A stretch of 54,602 nt of DNA, taken from Azolla pinnata (taxonomy: Eukaryota; Streptophyta; Polypodiopsida; Salviniales; Salviniaceae). The notes below the pieces were generated by a model that worked only from the letters and a program-made list of their open reading frames with translations, was not told where the DNA came from and ran no database searches. Positions within the stretch are counted from its first letter, which is position 1. Every line of letters starts with the position of its first letter. The stretch is from positions 1-54,602 of the forward strand of contig JBBBWG010008002.1 in NCBI GenBank assembly GCA_037176905.1. The letters run 5' to 3'. A program made the position numbers and the translations under genes. Below, piece after piece: positions 9,713-20,724 of this stretch.

Positions 9713-12040
9713 CAGCAACAAACTGGTACCCGCTCCTTTCTTGCTTTGCTTTCTTCATATGAAAAGCTTTGTGCACACATACAGTGATAATGCATCTATG
9801 CAGCACAGAATGATGATGCATGCATGCATACAATGATGGTGCTTTCACACATCCACACGGATCTCGGCATGTCTATGCACACATACACAATCATCAGGCT
9901 TACATGTTGATAGATTTCATCATTCTGAGTACAAGAAAATGGGCATGCACATACACAATTATCAGGCTTACATGTTGATAGATTTCATCATTCTGAGTGC
10001 AAGAAAATGGGCGTGCACATACACAATTATCAGGCTTACATGTTGACGAATTTCAGGAAATGGGCATGCAGACATACAATCCTTCACGGATTTATGATCA
10101 TGCATGCATAGGCACGGACATCAAAGCATACATATGCATGCATATGCAATCATAGTGCTTACTTGCATTCAATGGCGATGCATTTAATCATGACAGTTAC
10201 ATAAATGTGGGCATACACAGATCGGGGGCATTTTCACATACACAGACTTAAGTGCTCATACAATCGCTCCATACATGCATAGGATGGTGACACTTACAAT
10301 CATACAATATCATACACGTACACACAAATATGCACATACCTATCACGCATACATGAATACCTACATATATACACATGTATGCACACCTTTGTATGGAAGG
10401 TTTCTTGTGGAGTCTCTCCGAGATTTAGGTTGTTTAAGGCTAATTTGTTGCAGGCAAACAAGCCACAAGCAAATATGAGCGGTCGTTCAGAGAAATGTAC
10501 TGCACATCTCTCAAATTATTTCGTAGTCATAACAAACGGTCATTCCCACTTTCTCAACCATGGTTGTGTAATGTGAGTTCGACTACAGTTATGTCTTTGG
10601 GAGAGGGACAGATAGGCACAAATCTTTTAATGTCTTCCTATAGGACAGGACCAACGCAATGGTCAGCATTGAACTTTTAAACTTCTTGAGAGAGAGAGTT
10701 AAGATTGACCCCAGAAGAGTTGGATTTATGTCATTTTATATCATGGCACCTTAGAAGGTTGACCTTGTCATAGTTGAGATAGCAAAAGTTTATTTGTATT
10801 GTAATGTTTTAATGTAATTTACATTTGCAGAAGAAAAGAGGCAGAAACCAGTGACCGCTTGGAAGAAGAACAACTTTCCATGCCAACCACTACCACATAC
10901 ACAGAGGAATCTATCAACTTAAAGTGCGCATAGAAGCAAGAAGCAATCATCTTGTATTTGCTGATCCATGATGCCCTCCTGTTTTTCATGCACTTCTGAG
11001 CTTGTCTTTTTCAGTTGAATCAAGGATCGACATTGGAAAGTACAGTAGTAAACAAGGGCAGAATGGTGTATACAATGTATATCCACAAGGAAGATTGACA
11101 ATGATAATGGTGATGATAAATGATAATGATCCCTGTAAGGGTTATACTAATGTACAAGCATGCAAGAACTTTCTGGACTACTGGCCTCCCATTTCCTTGA
11201 GCATTTGGGGCATCTATATGATGTAAGTATAAAATCTTGAATGGTTTATGTTTGAGAATCAAATAAAAAAGGAAGGCATTCCCAAGTTGCAAGATCCATC
11301 AAAGGTCCATTGTAAGATGCAGCGATCATGTAACAAAGGATCACATAAGTTTCGATTTTTCTTGTATTTAATGACATGTGATTAAAACCTCTTTTTTGTC
11401 CTTTGAGTTTGTCCTGAAAGGTGTCATAATGGCATATGTTTTTGATGTTGGCGATTTAAATTGTACCGATGATAAACACAAAAACATGTCTGCAATCCGA
11501 GTCTTGTTCATGGTGAGAGAGTCAGCTATGCGATGATTATTAGTTTGGGATAGTAACTTGATGTCATTTCATTGTATCTCATCAAACCCCTGCTAATTTT
11601 CTAGAATAGGTTGGGAAGCAAGCAAAAATTCTGATGAATATTAAGTGACGCCTACAGAGATCGGACACGTTTTATCCAGAAATTAATTATACTTCAACAG
11701 TCTAATATAACAAGAAAAACAGAAACCAATCACATTGACCCAGCTGAAATTGTTTGCGCTGCAATGGTGTCTCTAATATCCACTTTTTTCTAAAACAGAA
11801 ATGGTCGTAGACAATTTTAACTGGAAATAAATCATCCTCATTGCTGATGTCTTGAATATGGAGCAATTCTAATAAGAATAAGGAGAAAGTTTAACTGGAA
11901 ATATATACATTTGAGGATAGCAATTCTAATAAGAATAATATGGAGCTGATTGCTGTCGAGAAAGATATACTATGTACAATTCAGCTACTAGTTAGAGGTT
12001 TTACAACATGAGCATCCCAGTTTTACACATCCATATTTTT
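9713..12040. other. Downstream spacer with repeats and one exon-like stretch
   Basis: The stretch contains a 68-bp tandem repeat (9878-10066), CATG/ATAC microsatellite-like DNA to about 10390 and AT-rich sequence. One short coding-like stretch at 10831-10933 follows a TTTGCAG acceptor; in one frame it encodes RKEAETSDRLEEEQLSM and runs to a TAG. It could be a terminal exon of an unrecognised plus-strand gene, but no partner exon was found. Confidence 0.4.
9878..10066. repeat. 68-bp tandem repeat, three copies
   Basis: Units begin near 9878, 9946 and 10014 with CACATACACAAT(C/T)ATCAGG and end with AAAATGGGC(A/G)TG. The third copy has an internal deletion. The repeat lies about 170 bp after the LYR stop codon, so it is possibly in the 3' UTR. 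Confidence 0.85.
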
Positions 12041-14434
12041 TCAAGAGTCTGAAACGAGCTTGCTTGATGCATTCTGCAAAGACAAAGAAGGAAAAGGTTT
12101 TTCATATTATATATTGATGAAATCAATAGGATAGGACAGTGTTTAGGGTTGAAACAATACCTTGACAGGGTAGGATGACATTGAAAGAATCGAACATGTT
12201 CCAAAGGGACTGCCATCGCGGATCAAACGAATGTAGCCTTGGTCTCCCCATGACTCACTCCATGAATTCTTCACTATCCAGTAGTTAACACCATTCTCAG
12301 TTCCATAGCCAACCAAGAGGACCCCATGATTAATGGAGTACGGGTTGCTGGAGCAAGAACCATTATAGATACCCTAGAAAACAAAGACCCGTCAATGAGA
12401 ACCCTCAGTTGGAAATATTTCATAAAACACATGAAAGAAGTTCATCACACAAACATCATGACTATTGCTTGTTTAATGAATCATCATGCAATGTTACAAG
12501 AGATTGGAAGGACTTCACATTCTACTGCTTTCAGATTCTACTGCTCATCAGTTGAACCAAGTTTCCACTGTATCGTTTATAAATCAAGTATTTCCATTTC
12601 CCTCATGGTGTTGTTAACACCCTACATATATAGCTGAAATGGTATGAAACAAAACAATCAAAAAGCAAAATTTAGATGAGGGATTTGTGTGCAAACCTCT
12701 GAATATAGCTGGAAGTCATATGCTGAAGCCTCGATTGCGACGCTAACCGGTTGCTTTGCAACAGCAGCCATCAATGCTTCCTCATTATACGGTTCTACAT
12801 CAACATACTCATCAATTGTGACTGATTTTTCCTCCCCTTGCTGTCAAGACAAAACAGCATAACTTTAAAACAGCTACAAAAAGATCATCATCTAATATAT
12901 AACTGATGAGGAGAAAATATCAAAAGAAACAGTGTACTTACGAGCTTAGTGTTGCAAATTCCAGCTTCACCATTAGAACTCTCATAAGGGTAGGTCTCTT
13001 CGGTGGCAATGCCTCCATTGTTGATAACCCACTGGAAAGCATCATCCATGATGCCCCCATTGCACCCTGAACTCATACCACCCACATCACATGTCACAAG
13101 TTCTTGCTCTGAGACGCTCACCAAAGTGCCTGTGGCTATGGCATTTGCTCCTTCTATGGCACCAGTTGCAGAAAAAGCCCAGCAACTCCCTATATAGAAT
13201 TGACGGTAAAAACAAATTCTTTTTTGACAACTTCCAATACCAAAAGCCTCTTACACATTAACCATAGGAATGCAGTCTGACACATCAGAAATACCCGGTG
13301 GATTGTGTTTTCACATAATATATATATGCATCATTAATTATATTCACATGACAGCTTCCTCATCACAAACGAACACACACATATATACATGCACATATAC
13401 AGGCATACAGAAAAATATGCATATGTGCATATGTACGTAAACTCATGCACGTATGCACATAAACACACATGATATATCAATACAGAATGTACATCACATA
13501 CGGACACACACACACACACACACACACATATATGCATATACACATGATGCACACATGAACATGAACATAGGAACATACTCGTACACGCATACACCCAAGA
13601 ACACGGATGATGAACACACAGGAATTAACATAAAACCTAGCATAAAGAAAGAATATGCACGCACTAAATACCTCATACACACATACACATGATTCAAACA
13701 TAGAAAATACATGTATACAAACACATACAGATACACAAGCGCACACACATAACACCCATGATGTATACATCCACATACACAGGAGTATACAAATACACGA
13801 CAAGAACACAAATGATGCACACATAGGCATACAAATAGGAATACACACATTAGGGCACAGGCAATTTCACACGCATACCGGCACAGACATACATACATGA
13901 AGAACAAGAAAAATGATTATAAGACTTTATGAAAAACTTACCACATATGCCCTGGTCTTTGGGAGCAGTAACGGCCCCTTGCGCACGCCAATCGATAGAT
14001 TCTGGAAGGACACTATAGCCATCCTTCCGCGCAGCACCGGGTCTCGTCTTCTGATCCGCAAATCCAACCCTAGGAAGCGTAACCTTCAGTCCCAAGCGGC
14101 GGCTTTGAAGGAATTCTTCGTGTGTGAGGTCGGCGAAGCGGTTGAGGCCGAGCCGGAAGGAAGGGGGAGATTGCTTGTTGTTGTTGTGCGAGTCGATGAA
14201 CAGGAGATTCCTCCGGAAGATGTGGAACCTCCTGCGCTTCTCGGCACGCTGGAGGGGGTCGGAACTGGCGTAGTGCTTGTTGTGCTTGGCGTTCCAAGCG
14301 TCGAACAAGCTGATGACTTTGGTCTTGGAGAGGAGGTCGGAAGGGGAGTAGTGAAGGGGGGGGGAGTGGGCGGAGGAGAGGGCGGCGAGGAGGCCGAAGG
14401 AGAGGCAAAGGAGGAAGACCCACGAAGGTGCCAT
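12041..14434 (-). CDS. Papain-like cysteine peptidase (C1A) with I29 propeptide
   Basis: Exons 14434-13942, 13189-12942, 12840-12697, 12373-12161 and 12073-12041 join in frame to 376 residues. Residues 1-22 form a signal peptide. The inhibitor I29 propeptide (about 44-101) shows the ERFNIN pattern (EKRRRF..F..N..FI...N) and GLNRFAD. The mature domain starts near LPESIDWR (143). Oxyanion Gln161 and catalytic Cys167 (GSCWAF) are followed by [11 protein letters not shown], His311 ([10 protein letters not shown]) and Asn331 ([10 protein letters not shown]). All catalytic residues are intact. It degrades proteins in the vacuole, apoplast or secretory route. There is no KDEL tail and no granulin domain; the last exon adds only ten residues. 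The subfamily (SAG12-like or other) is uncertain. The last intron is placed by phase and a TTTGCAG acceptor. Confidence 0.93.
13330..13910. repeat. CA-rich microsatellite within intron 1 of the peptidase gene
   Basis: Degenerate CACATA/ACATAC repeats fill most of intron 1, with a pure (CA)n run at about 13505-13527. GATGCACACAT-type blocks recur. The long overlapping frames here are artefacts of low complexity. Confidence 0.8.
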
Positions 14435-14510
14435 GGCGGATTTGCGGGAGGGGCGGATCCTTCTTCTGATTAGCCTGAGATTTGGGTGCGTCCAGATGCA
14501 GAGCATGTAT

Positions 14511-14595
14511 ATGAAGAAGAAGAAGAAGGAAGAAGATGAAGGAAGAAGATGAAGGAAAAGGAAGAAGATGAAGATGAAGAAGAAGAAGAAGAAGG
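14511..14595 (-). promoter_or_regulatory. CTT/TTC tract upstream of the peptidase ATG
   Basis: The plus strand reads (GAA)n with GAT interruptions, so the peptidase sense strand is a CTT-rich pyrimidine tract 75-160 bp before its ATG. It probably lies in the 5' leader or core promoter; this role is inferred. Confidence 0.4.
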
Positions 14596-14599
14596 GGAC

Positions 14600-16013
14600 A
14601 AACTACCCTTTGGAAAGATGGGGCCAAAGTCCATTTTGTTCTTATTTCATATTTCTTTTCAATGGGAGATCTGATTCTACACGTCTGTCTCTCTTATCTG
14701 CTCTCTCTTATCTGCTCTCTCTTATCTGCTCTGATCCGATCCGGAGTTCGAATCCCGTTTCAACGATTTCTGTTGCCGCGAATCGCTTCGCAGTAATAGG
14801 CCTCGGATCTCACCACAATCGCCTGCGGAACGCGTGCAATTCGACCCCTCGTAGCGGGCTCCAATGTTCTTCGATCAATTCCGAAAACCGTCGATCAGAT
14901 GAAAGGCCGCATTATCAAACCGATCTGGAATCTTGGCATTATCGGCCAGTCTCCAGAATCCCCTTCGTAGTGTTGATATGGGAGGGAGAGAGAAAGAAAA
15001 GAAAAGACAAGAAAAGAAAAGAAAGATATATTAACGCCTGCTTAGGCCAAAATGACCCATGAGACAAAGCGCACAATAATGTTTGTGCATCCACTCATCT
15101 ATAAGAGTCCGATGACCAGATTACAAGATACGATCATCCAACGTTTATCTACGGTAAAAATCTCATGTTTCTATTGTCTAAAAAGAAAAGGGGAAAAAAA
15201 AATTGTATACATGATATATAAAAGGAATCTATTGTCGTCGAGGTCTGTAAAAGGGAAGTGGGAGAAGAGATGGGGTGGAGAATGATGTAATTGTGTCATT
15301 TGGGAGATGAGGGTAAGCGATAATGGTTGAAAAACACGAGGAGCCACTGAGCCAGATGATGGATGTCGACACAATTCGTCATTTCTCAAACTCTACATGT
15401 GCTTTGCATCAGGTCGAGATCTCAAGGATCGAAAAGGTTTAGAGACGATCACGGGCACGAATTGAGAACCTTGATCTCCATCTCTTCGAGCTGATGAGCT
15501 CGGTAGAGAGAATGTTACGGAAGAAAGAACGAGGGAGAGGATGAGCTTCAACATGGCTAAATCCTCCAAATCCCACAAGCCAGACAAAAAGACACAGGTA
15601 TCATCTACAAGTCAAAAGATTCCAGATTCGAGAACCCAAGACGCAACCACGGCCTTTCAACACCCAAGACAAAACGAAAAAGCGCGAAGAGAAAAAGGGC
15701 ATACAGGGATCGATCGATCAATCGATCGATCAATCAATCGATCAATCAATCGATCAATCGATCAATCAATCGATCAATCGATCGATCGCTGGAATCCGAT
15801 TCAAGCGCTGAGATCCATGCCACCATCGCTCGTCGTTCCCCGATCAGATCCCAAATTATTATCATCTTTCCCTTGGCCCTTGAAGAAAAGAAAGGATGCG
15901 GTACCTACCTCACTTCTCGTGGTTTTGAGCTTCGGCCCGATCCGTTCCGTTTTGTCGTAGCCAAGCGATTCGCAGCAGCAATGCCCTCAATTTTCTGGTA
16001 CATAACTAATTCT
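14600..16013. other. Intergenic DNA with several simple repeats
   Basis: No gene is recognised. Visible features are three copies of a 14-bp CTCTTATCTGCTCT unit (about 14690-14732), an A-rich AAAGA tract (about 14990-15028) and the GATC/AATC tract at 15708-15790. The frame from 15541 begins with Ser/Lys-rich sequence but has no family motif. Confidence 0.5.
15708..15790. repeat. GATC/AATC mixed tetranucleotide tract
   Basis: About 80 bp alternate GATCGATC and AATC units. On either strand this reads mostly as ATCGATCA and its complement, so the tract is close to self-complementary. Confidence 0.9.
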
Positions 16014-16790
16014 CTGCATTGGCAGCAAAATGGGGGCAATCAGATCACAGTTTTCTGCATTGGCAGCAAAATGGGGGCAATCAGATCACAGTTTTCTGCA
16101 TTGGCAGCAAAATGGGGGCAATCAGATCACAGTTTNNNNNNNNNNNNNNNNNNNNNNNNNNNNNNNNNNNNNNNNNNNNNNNNNNNNNNNNNNNNNNNNN
16201 NNNNNNNNNNNNNNNNNNNNNNNNNNNNNNNNNNNCTGCATTGGCAGCAAAATGGGGGCAATCAGATCACAGTTTCCTGCATTGGCAGCAAAATGGGGGC
16301 AATCAGATCACAGTTTCCTGCATTGGCAGCAAAATGGGGGCAATCAGATCACAGTTTTCTGCATTTGGCAGCAAAATGGGGGCAATCAGATCACAGTTTC
16401 CTGCATTGGCAGCAAAATGGGGGCTTATCAAATCACAGTTTTCAGCATTGGCAGCAAAATGGGAGCTATCGAAACACGGTTTTCTGCATTTGGCAGCAAA
16501 ATGGGAGCTTACCAAATCACAGCATTGGCAGCAAAATGGGGGCTTCTCAAATCACAGTTTTCAGCATTGGCAGCAAAATGGGAGCTATTGAAACACGGTT
16601 TTCTGCATTTGACAGCAAAATGGGGGCTTATCAAAATCACAGTTTTCAGCATTGGCAGCAAAATGACAGCTTTCAGTCCTCCATCTCTCTGCATTTGGCA
16701 GAAAAAAGGGGGCTATCAGGCACAGGTTTCAGCATTGGCAGCAAAGAGAGCTCTATCAAACAAAAGTTTTCTGCATTGGCAGCAAATAGG
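16014..16790 (+). repeat. 41-bp tandem array interrupted by an assembly gap
   Basis: Units of 41 bp start with CTGCATTGGCAGCAAAATGG and continue with a GGGCAATCAGATCACAGTTT-type half. Starts are visible at 16014, 16055, 16096, then 16236, 16277, 16318, 16359 and 16401. Flanking copies are almost identical. From about 16440 to 16790 copies are diverged and alternate two versions (GGGAGCTAT.GAAACACGG versus GGGGCTTATCAAATCACAG), a dimeric higher-order form. All three plus-strand frames stay open because the unit has no stop and 41 is not a multiple of three; on the minus strand each unit carries TGA. I see no sign that it is a real gene. Confidence 0.95.
16136..16235. other. Assembly gap of 100 N inside the 41-bp array
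   Basis: Exactly 100 N sit between near-identical repeat copies. This looks like a fixed-size placeholder, so the true array length is unknown. Confidence 0.98.
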
Positions 16791-17905
16791 GCTATTATAC
16801 CTGTATCATGGTCATCATTTCATGGACAATCCTGGAATCATGCCATCGTTCATCGTAGAACCTCTTTGTGTGGAGCCCAAATTGGAAGCAGAATTGAGCC
16901 AACCAGAACAGCTCTTTTGTAGTGTCTGATACCATTGTCTATCAATTATTTTCACCAATAGTTGCATCATGATGCAAACAAAACTGAGGACCCCAACATC
17001 AAGTAACGACTTTCCAGGGCCGATCCCCTCTTTCGATATACAGCATTCCCAGCTCTTATATAATCGATCTTTTCGATCAGGCATTCTTTATCGACAGCTT
17101 CCTTTTTGTTGTCCTGCAAGCACTGCTTCCAAACGCTTATTAGACATTTTACAAACACCAGCCAGCCACAAGGATGTAGCACATCAGCATCAGTCTTCTA
17201 TCTTCTGCATCCCATGCATTGAAATTCTTTATCAGACAAACCAATCCTCAGCAGCTTCGAGCGGCTCTGGCGAAGTCTGCCTTGGTCTCGAAAGCTCGAT
17301 AATTTATGATCACCTTGGAGCCCTACTTTTCCATTAACCTATTTTCAAAACTTCAACAATGTTGCCCTTCAAGTGTCATGTTCGAGATAACTTGCATATT
17401 AATCAAGGTGGACTGGAATTCCACAAGGACTCTTCTTCCACACATTGCATCAGAGAAAAGTATAATAAAGTGAATCAATGAGATTTATAACATATGTAAG
17501 ACTGAGACGAGGCACCAACTGAAATGTCAAGATGATTCACAAAATACATCGTTTATTACTACCACCACTTGAGACATAAGAAATCTGTACATTGAAGGGT
17601 AAAAATGGCATGATTAACAATAATCTATGAAAGAAAGACAAATATGAACCATGAATCGATGTTAGAATCACTTATCAATGCTTCATATATATAGCATAAA
17701 ACAATAACTTAAAACTTACAATAGATCAATGTTACAATCATAAAGTATATGACGCACCAATATATTCCAAAATGCAAGATCAGTTCATAAGACGAATCTA
17801 AGGAAAAGGCCAAATCACTTACTTCAGGTTGATTTACAACCATCATCAAGTACATGAACGATTCTAGTTTTTCTCAGTTTCTTCAAGCAACAACCACGAC
17901 TGTAC
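16791..17905. other. Intergenic DNA with a possible retroelement boundary
   Basis: At 16924-16937 the minus strand reads CA, one base, then TGGTATCAGAC. This resembles the end of an LTR followed by the initiator-tRNA-Met primer site common in plant LTR retrotransposons. No second LTR or polymerase sequence is visible. The remainder is AT-rich without a recognisable gene and includes the 3' flank of the fructosamine kinase gene. Confidence 0.3.
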
Positions 17906-20724
17906 TTACACCAGAGAGTCCACCATAGCTTTGACATGGTTGTAGTACTCCAGCCCATCTAGGAAAAAGAGTATTTATCCTTGCTTAAACACCCACCCAC
18001 CCTATTGAAACAAGCATTATACACAAAATCACAAAAAGTAATATCATTCTTACATATAAGGAGGTGATTCAAGAGATGGAAAAGCTGATAGATTTTATGT
18101 CGGTCCGAGAAACTAGATGTCCTCGGAAGTATCTCATGGTATGCATCGTAGAAGGCATCCGCTGAAAAAAACGAACAGATGCCATTAATGAAAACAATCA
18201 ACCAGCCTTTACCTCAATGGAACCATAACGGGATATCAAATTAGGGTTTAGGATTTCAGGCTCGCTCTTAGATTTTCACAATTGAAAACTTTCTGGTGTA
18301 AACATAATAACACTGTTAATAAAAATATGCTTTATAAAGAAAATCACTTACAAAAACCTGGAAACCCGGGGATCGGTGACCAACCTTGAAATGCTAGGTC
18401 TAGGAAAACAGCAATGTCGATCTTATAATATCACCCACGAAGATGAGAAAAAAGGGTGGCATAACCTAGGGCTTACAAAATCATGTAAATTTTGAAAAAG
18501 CATGAACAGAAGTGGAGTTTTACCGAATTCAGGATCCCCTATGAAAGTTGCAGGGTCAAACATGGCTACCTCTCCTGTTACTAGTAAGCCAGTATTTCCC
18601 AGCTACAGAAAAACATTTACATATTAAGAAATAAAGTACAAGCTAATCGTTGTGAGGCCAGAAGCTCATGCATATTCACTCTGCAGTGGAATCTAGTGAG
18701 GTGGTACATATAGTGAAATTTGAACCCAGGCACTAGAACAGGTTAGTGAAAGCATAGGCTGATCATAGGTCAGTTCAGAAGGTACTATAGTGGAGAAGAA
18801 GGTGATGTGTTCAACACCAACGTTCAATAGGGGCATCTAGCAAGTAGTGCATACATAGAGAGATTTGAAGCTGTGCACATTGCATTCTAGGGTACAACTG
18901 ATTCACATTACAACTGATACGGAATTTCAGCTTTATTTTCTTAATCCTCAAGCATCATTTGGAGTGTTTGAACCTTACCCATAGATCCCCATGTAAAATG
19001 CTTGGCTTACACCTGTGTTCACCTAGGATATCTCTAGCTCTTTCTATCAGCATGCTTTCTTTTGCTCGCAGTTCTTTTGCATTGTCTCCTAGAACTTGAT
19101 AAACCCTCTGAAATTTTGAGTCAATTGGGAACTTCAGAAACTGTTACAAGTCTGTAGAAGAAACCTCAAATGCACCTAGAAAAAATAGTTGCACTCCTTG
19201 TTTCTGTGAGATTATTAAATACCATCCTATTGGTTCTTAGTTCGTCTAATATACTTTGCAACTTTAAGAAAGAATATGGGTACCTTCCACATACCATGAG
19301 ACGATCTTTTAAGCGCATCTCCACAAAAAATTCTTCCCATGATGACATCCATGCATTTTCCAAGGGAATGGAGCCTAGCCTATAAATACAACTATCTTGA
19401 AACTCGTGTTGTTTAGGATTAATATGAACTTGAGCTTGGATATGCACCAAACAACTCATAAAACAGAAAGAAAACCTTGTGCTTAAGGGGAACCCGAACA
19501 AATCCCCAACGTCACACTGATGTAGCATTGCTAAACTCCTCCCAAGATCAGCTTGACTTTTGTTACGCATCTAACAAATGTTAATTTCATTAATTATGTA
19601 AAATCATCGCAAGACGTATTTTAATGCTTCAAAAAATTATATCTTCTTGGGAAAAAGTTATTTTATTTCAACAAGCTTTACAAGTTTAAATTCCGATACA
19701 CTATGGAATGTCATGGAAACGGTGTCAAACGTTTAATGGAATGTATCATTCGTACCATGCCAAAAGGGCGAAACTGTAGATGTTCCAATATAATATATGA
19801 CCCACCATCAGGCAAATCTCCATACCCAAGAGGTTTAGGAACACGTACTCCTTGAGAAATATTCAATCTCAGCAACCTGGCTAAAATATATATCTTTATG
19901 GCTTCTAAAACATCATCAGATCATTAATAATATCTCCTTAATGTAACAAATTTATGTTCTTCCTGTCCGTTTCAACAACCTTACTATTCTTTGACAAAGA
20001 GAAAGCAAGGTTTGGAGATAGATACATACGCTTCATGTTCACCAAAAAACATATCTTTTGCAGCAAGAGATCTGATTGAAACAAGAACAATTGAAAACAT
20101 TAGAACCACCAACTAACGAATAATGACAGAAAATCTTACTTTCTTAAGAATCTTTCTTTACAGAGTGGAGAAAGAAATATGCGCAAAGAAAAATGAATGT
20201 TGATAAATAAAACATACTTCTACAAAATAAGCTTGACTTAGACAGTAGAAGCTATATGATATGCTTACTTTACAAGCTATTTATGTAAGAGGAAAATTTA
20301 TATCATGTATTTGTGCGCTTTTGAGATTTCGAGGGTGTATGGAGTTAGTTCAAATAATTTAAAGTTGGTACCCTATCTTATGATGGTAACTATACCACAG
20401 ATACTAAGGTCAATAATGCTAAAAACAACTTCATATGTTGATAATGCTTTGAGATACGAGAATGAATGCCTGTATATCCTCACTTGATGAGATAAAGAAT
20501 GAGGCAGAAGAAGCCAATTACCTATTGATTTTGACAAAAAAATTTCCTCCAACACAATTGAACGTGAATGACTCATTCATGCATCCACGAAAATGGATAG
20601 GTTTTGGTTTTGAAATCAAGTCACCACATCCTAGCTGTTTCAAATGGGATAAAACTTTGAAGTCTCCTGAATTCAGTGGATTCTTTTGCCCTTCAGATAG
20701 ATCCGCATTGAAATCAAACCATCT
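17906..20724 (-). CDS. FN3K: Fructosamine-3-kinase / ribulosamine-3-kinase family protein (5' end unresolved)
   Basis: Ten exons join in frame: 20724-20522, 20071-20030, 19876-19756, 19570-19476, 19379-19295, 19107-18979, 18602-18524, 18399-18352, 18161-18054 and 17958-17906 (320 codons before the stop). Family motifs appear in order: GGNFFVKINR (lysine-containing strand), GEHEALLRL, VRVPKPLGYGDLPDGGSYI, DLGRSLAMLH, LFGFPL, the catalytic loop SILHGDLW, the metal-site FDPATFIGDPEFDLAF, and the C-terminal YQLFHLLNHLLIYG. The enzyme phosphorylates ketoamines on glycated proteins so that they break down, a protein-repair role; plant forms are often plastidial. The N-terminus is missing. A candidate transit-peptide exon starting MALMGASGFSLDSM lies at about 21984-21910 but could not be joined in phase with confidence. 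The 18352 donor is chosen because GTAAGT is stronger than the alternative. Confidence 0.88.

Noticed and set aside
13334..13907. Overlapping minus-strand frames of 86-137 codons
   Set aside because: They lie in intron 1 of the peptidase gene within CA-rich low complexity; exon joins exclude them.
13913..14473. 186-codon plus-strand frame
   Set aside because: It is the antisense of peptidase exon 1, which has a signal peptide and propeptide motifs.
16014..16790. CRISPR-like array
   Set aside because: Repeats are contiguous 41-bp units with no unique spacers, in a plant nuclear context.
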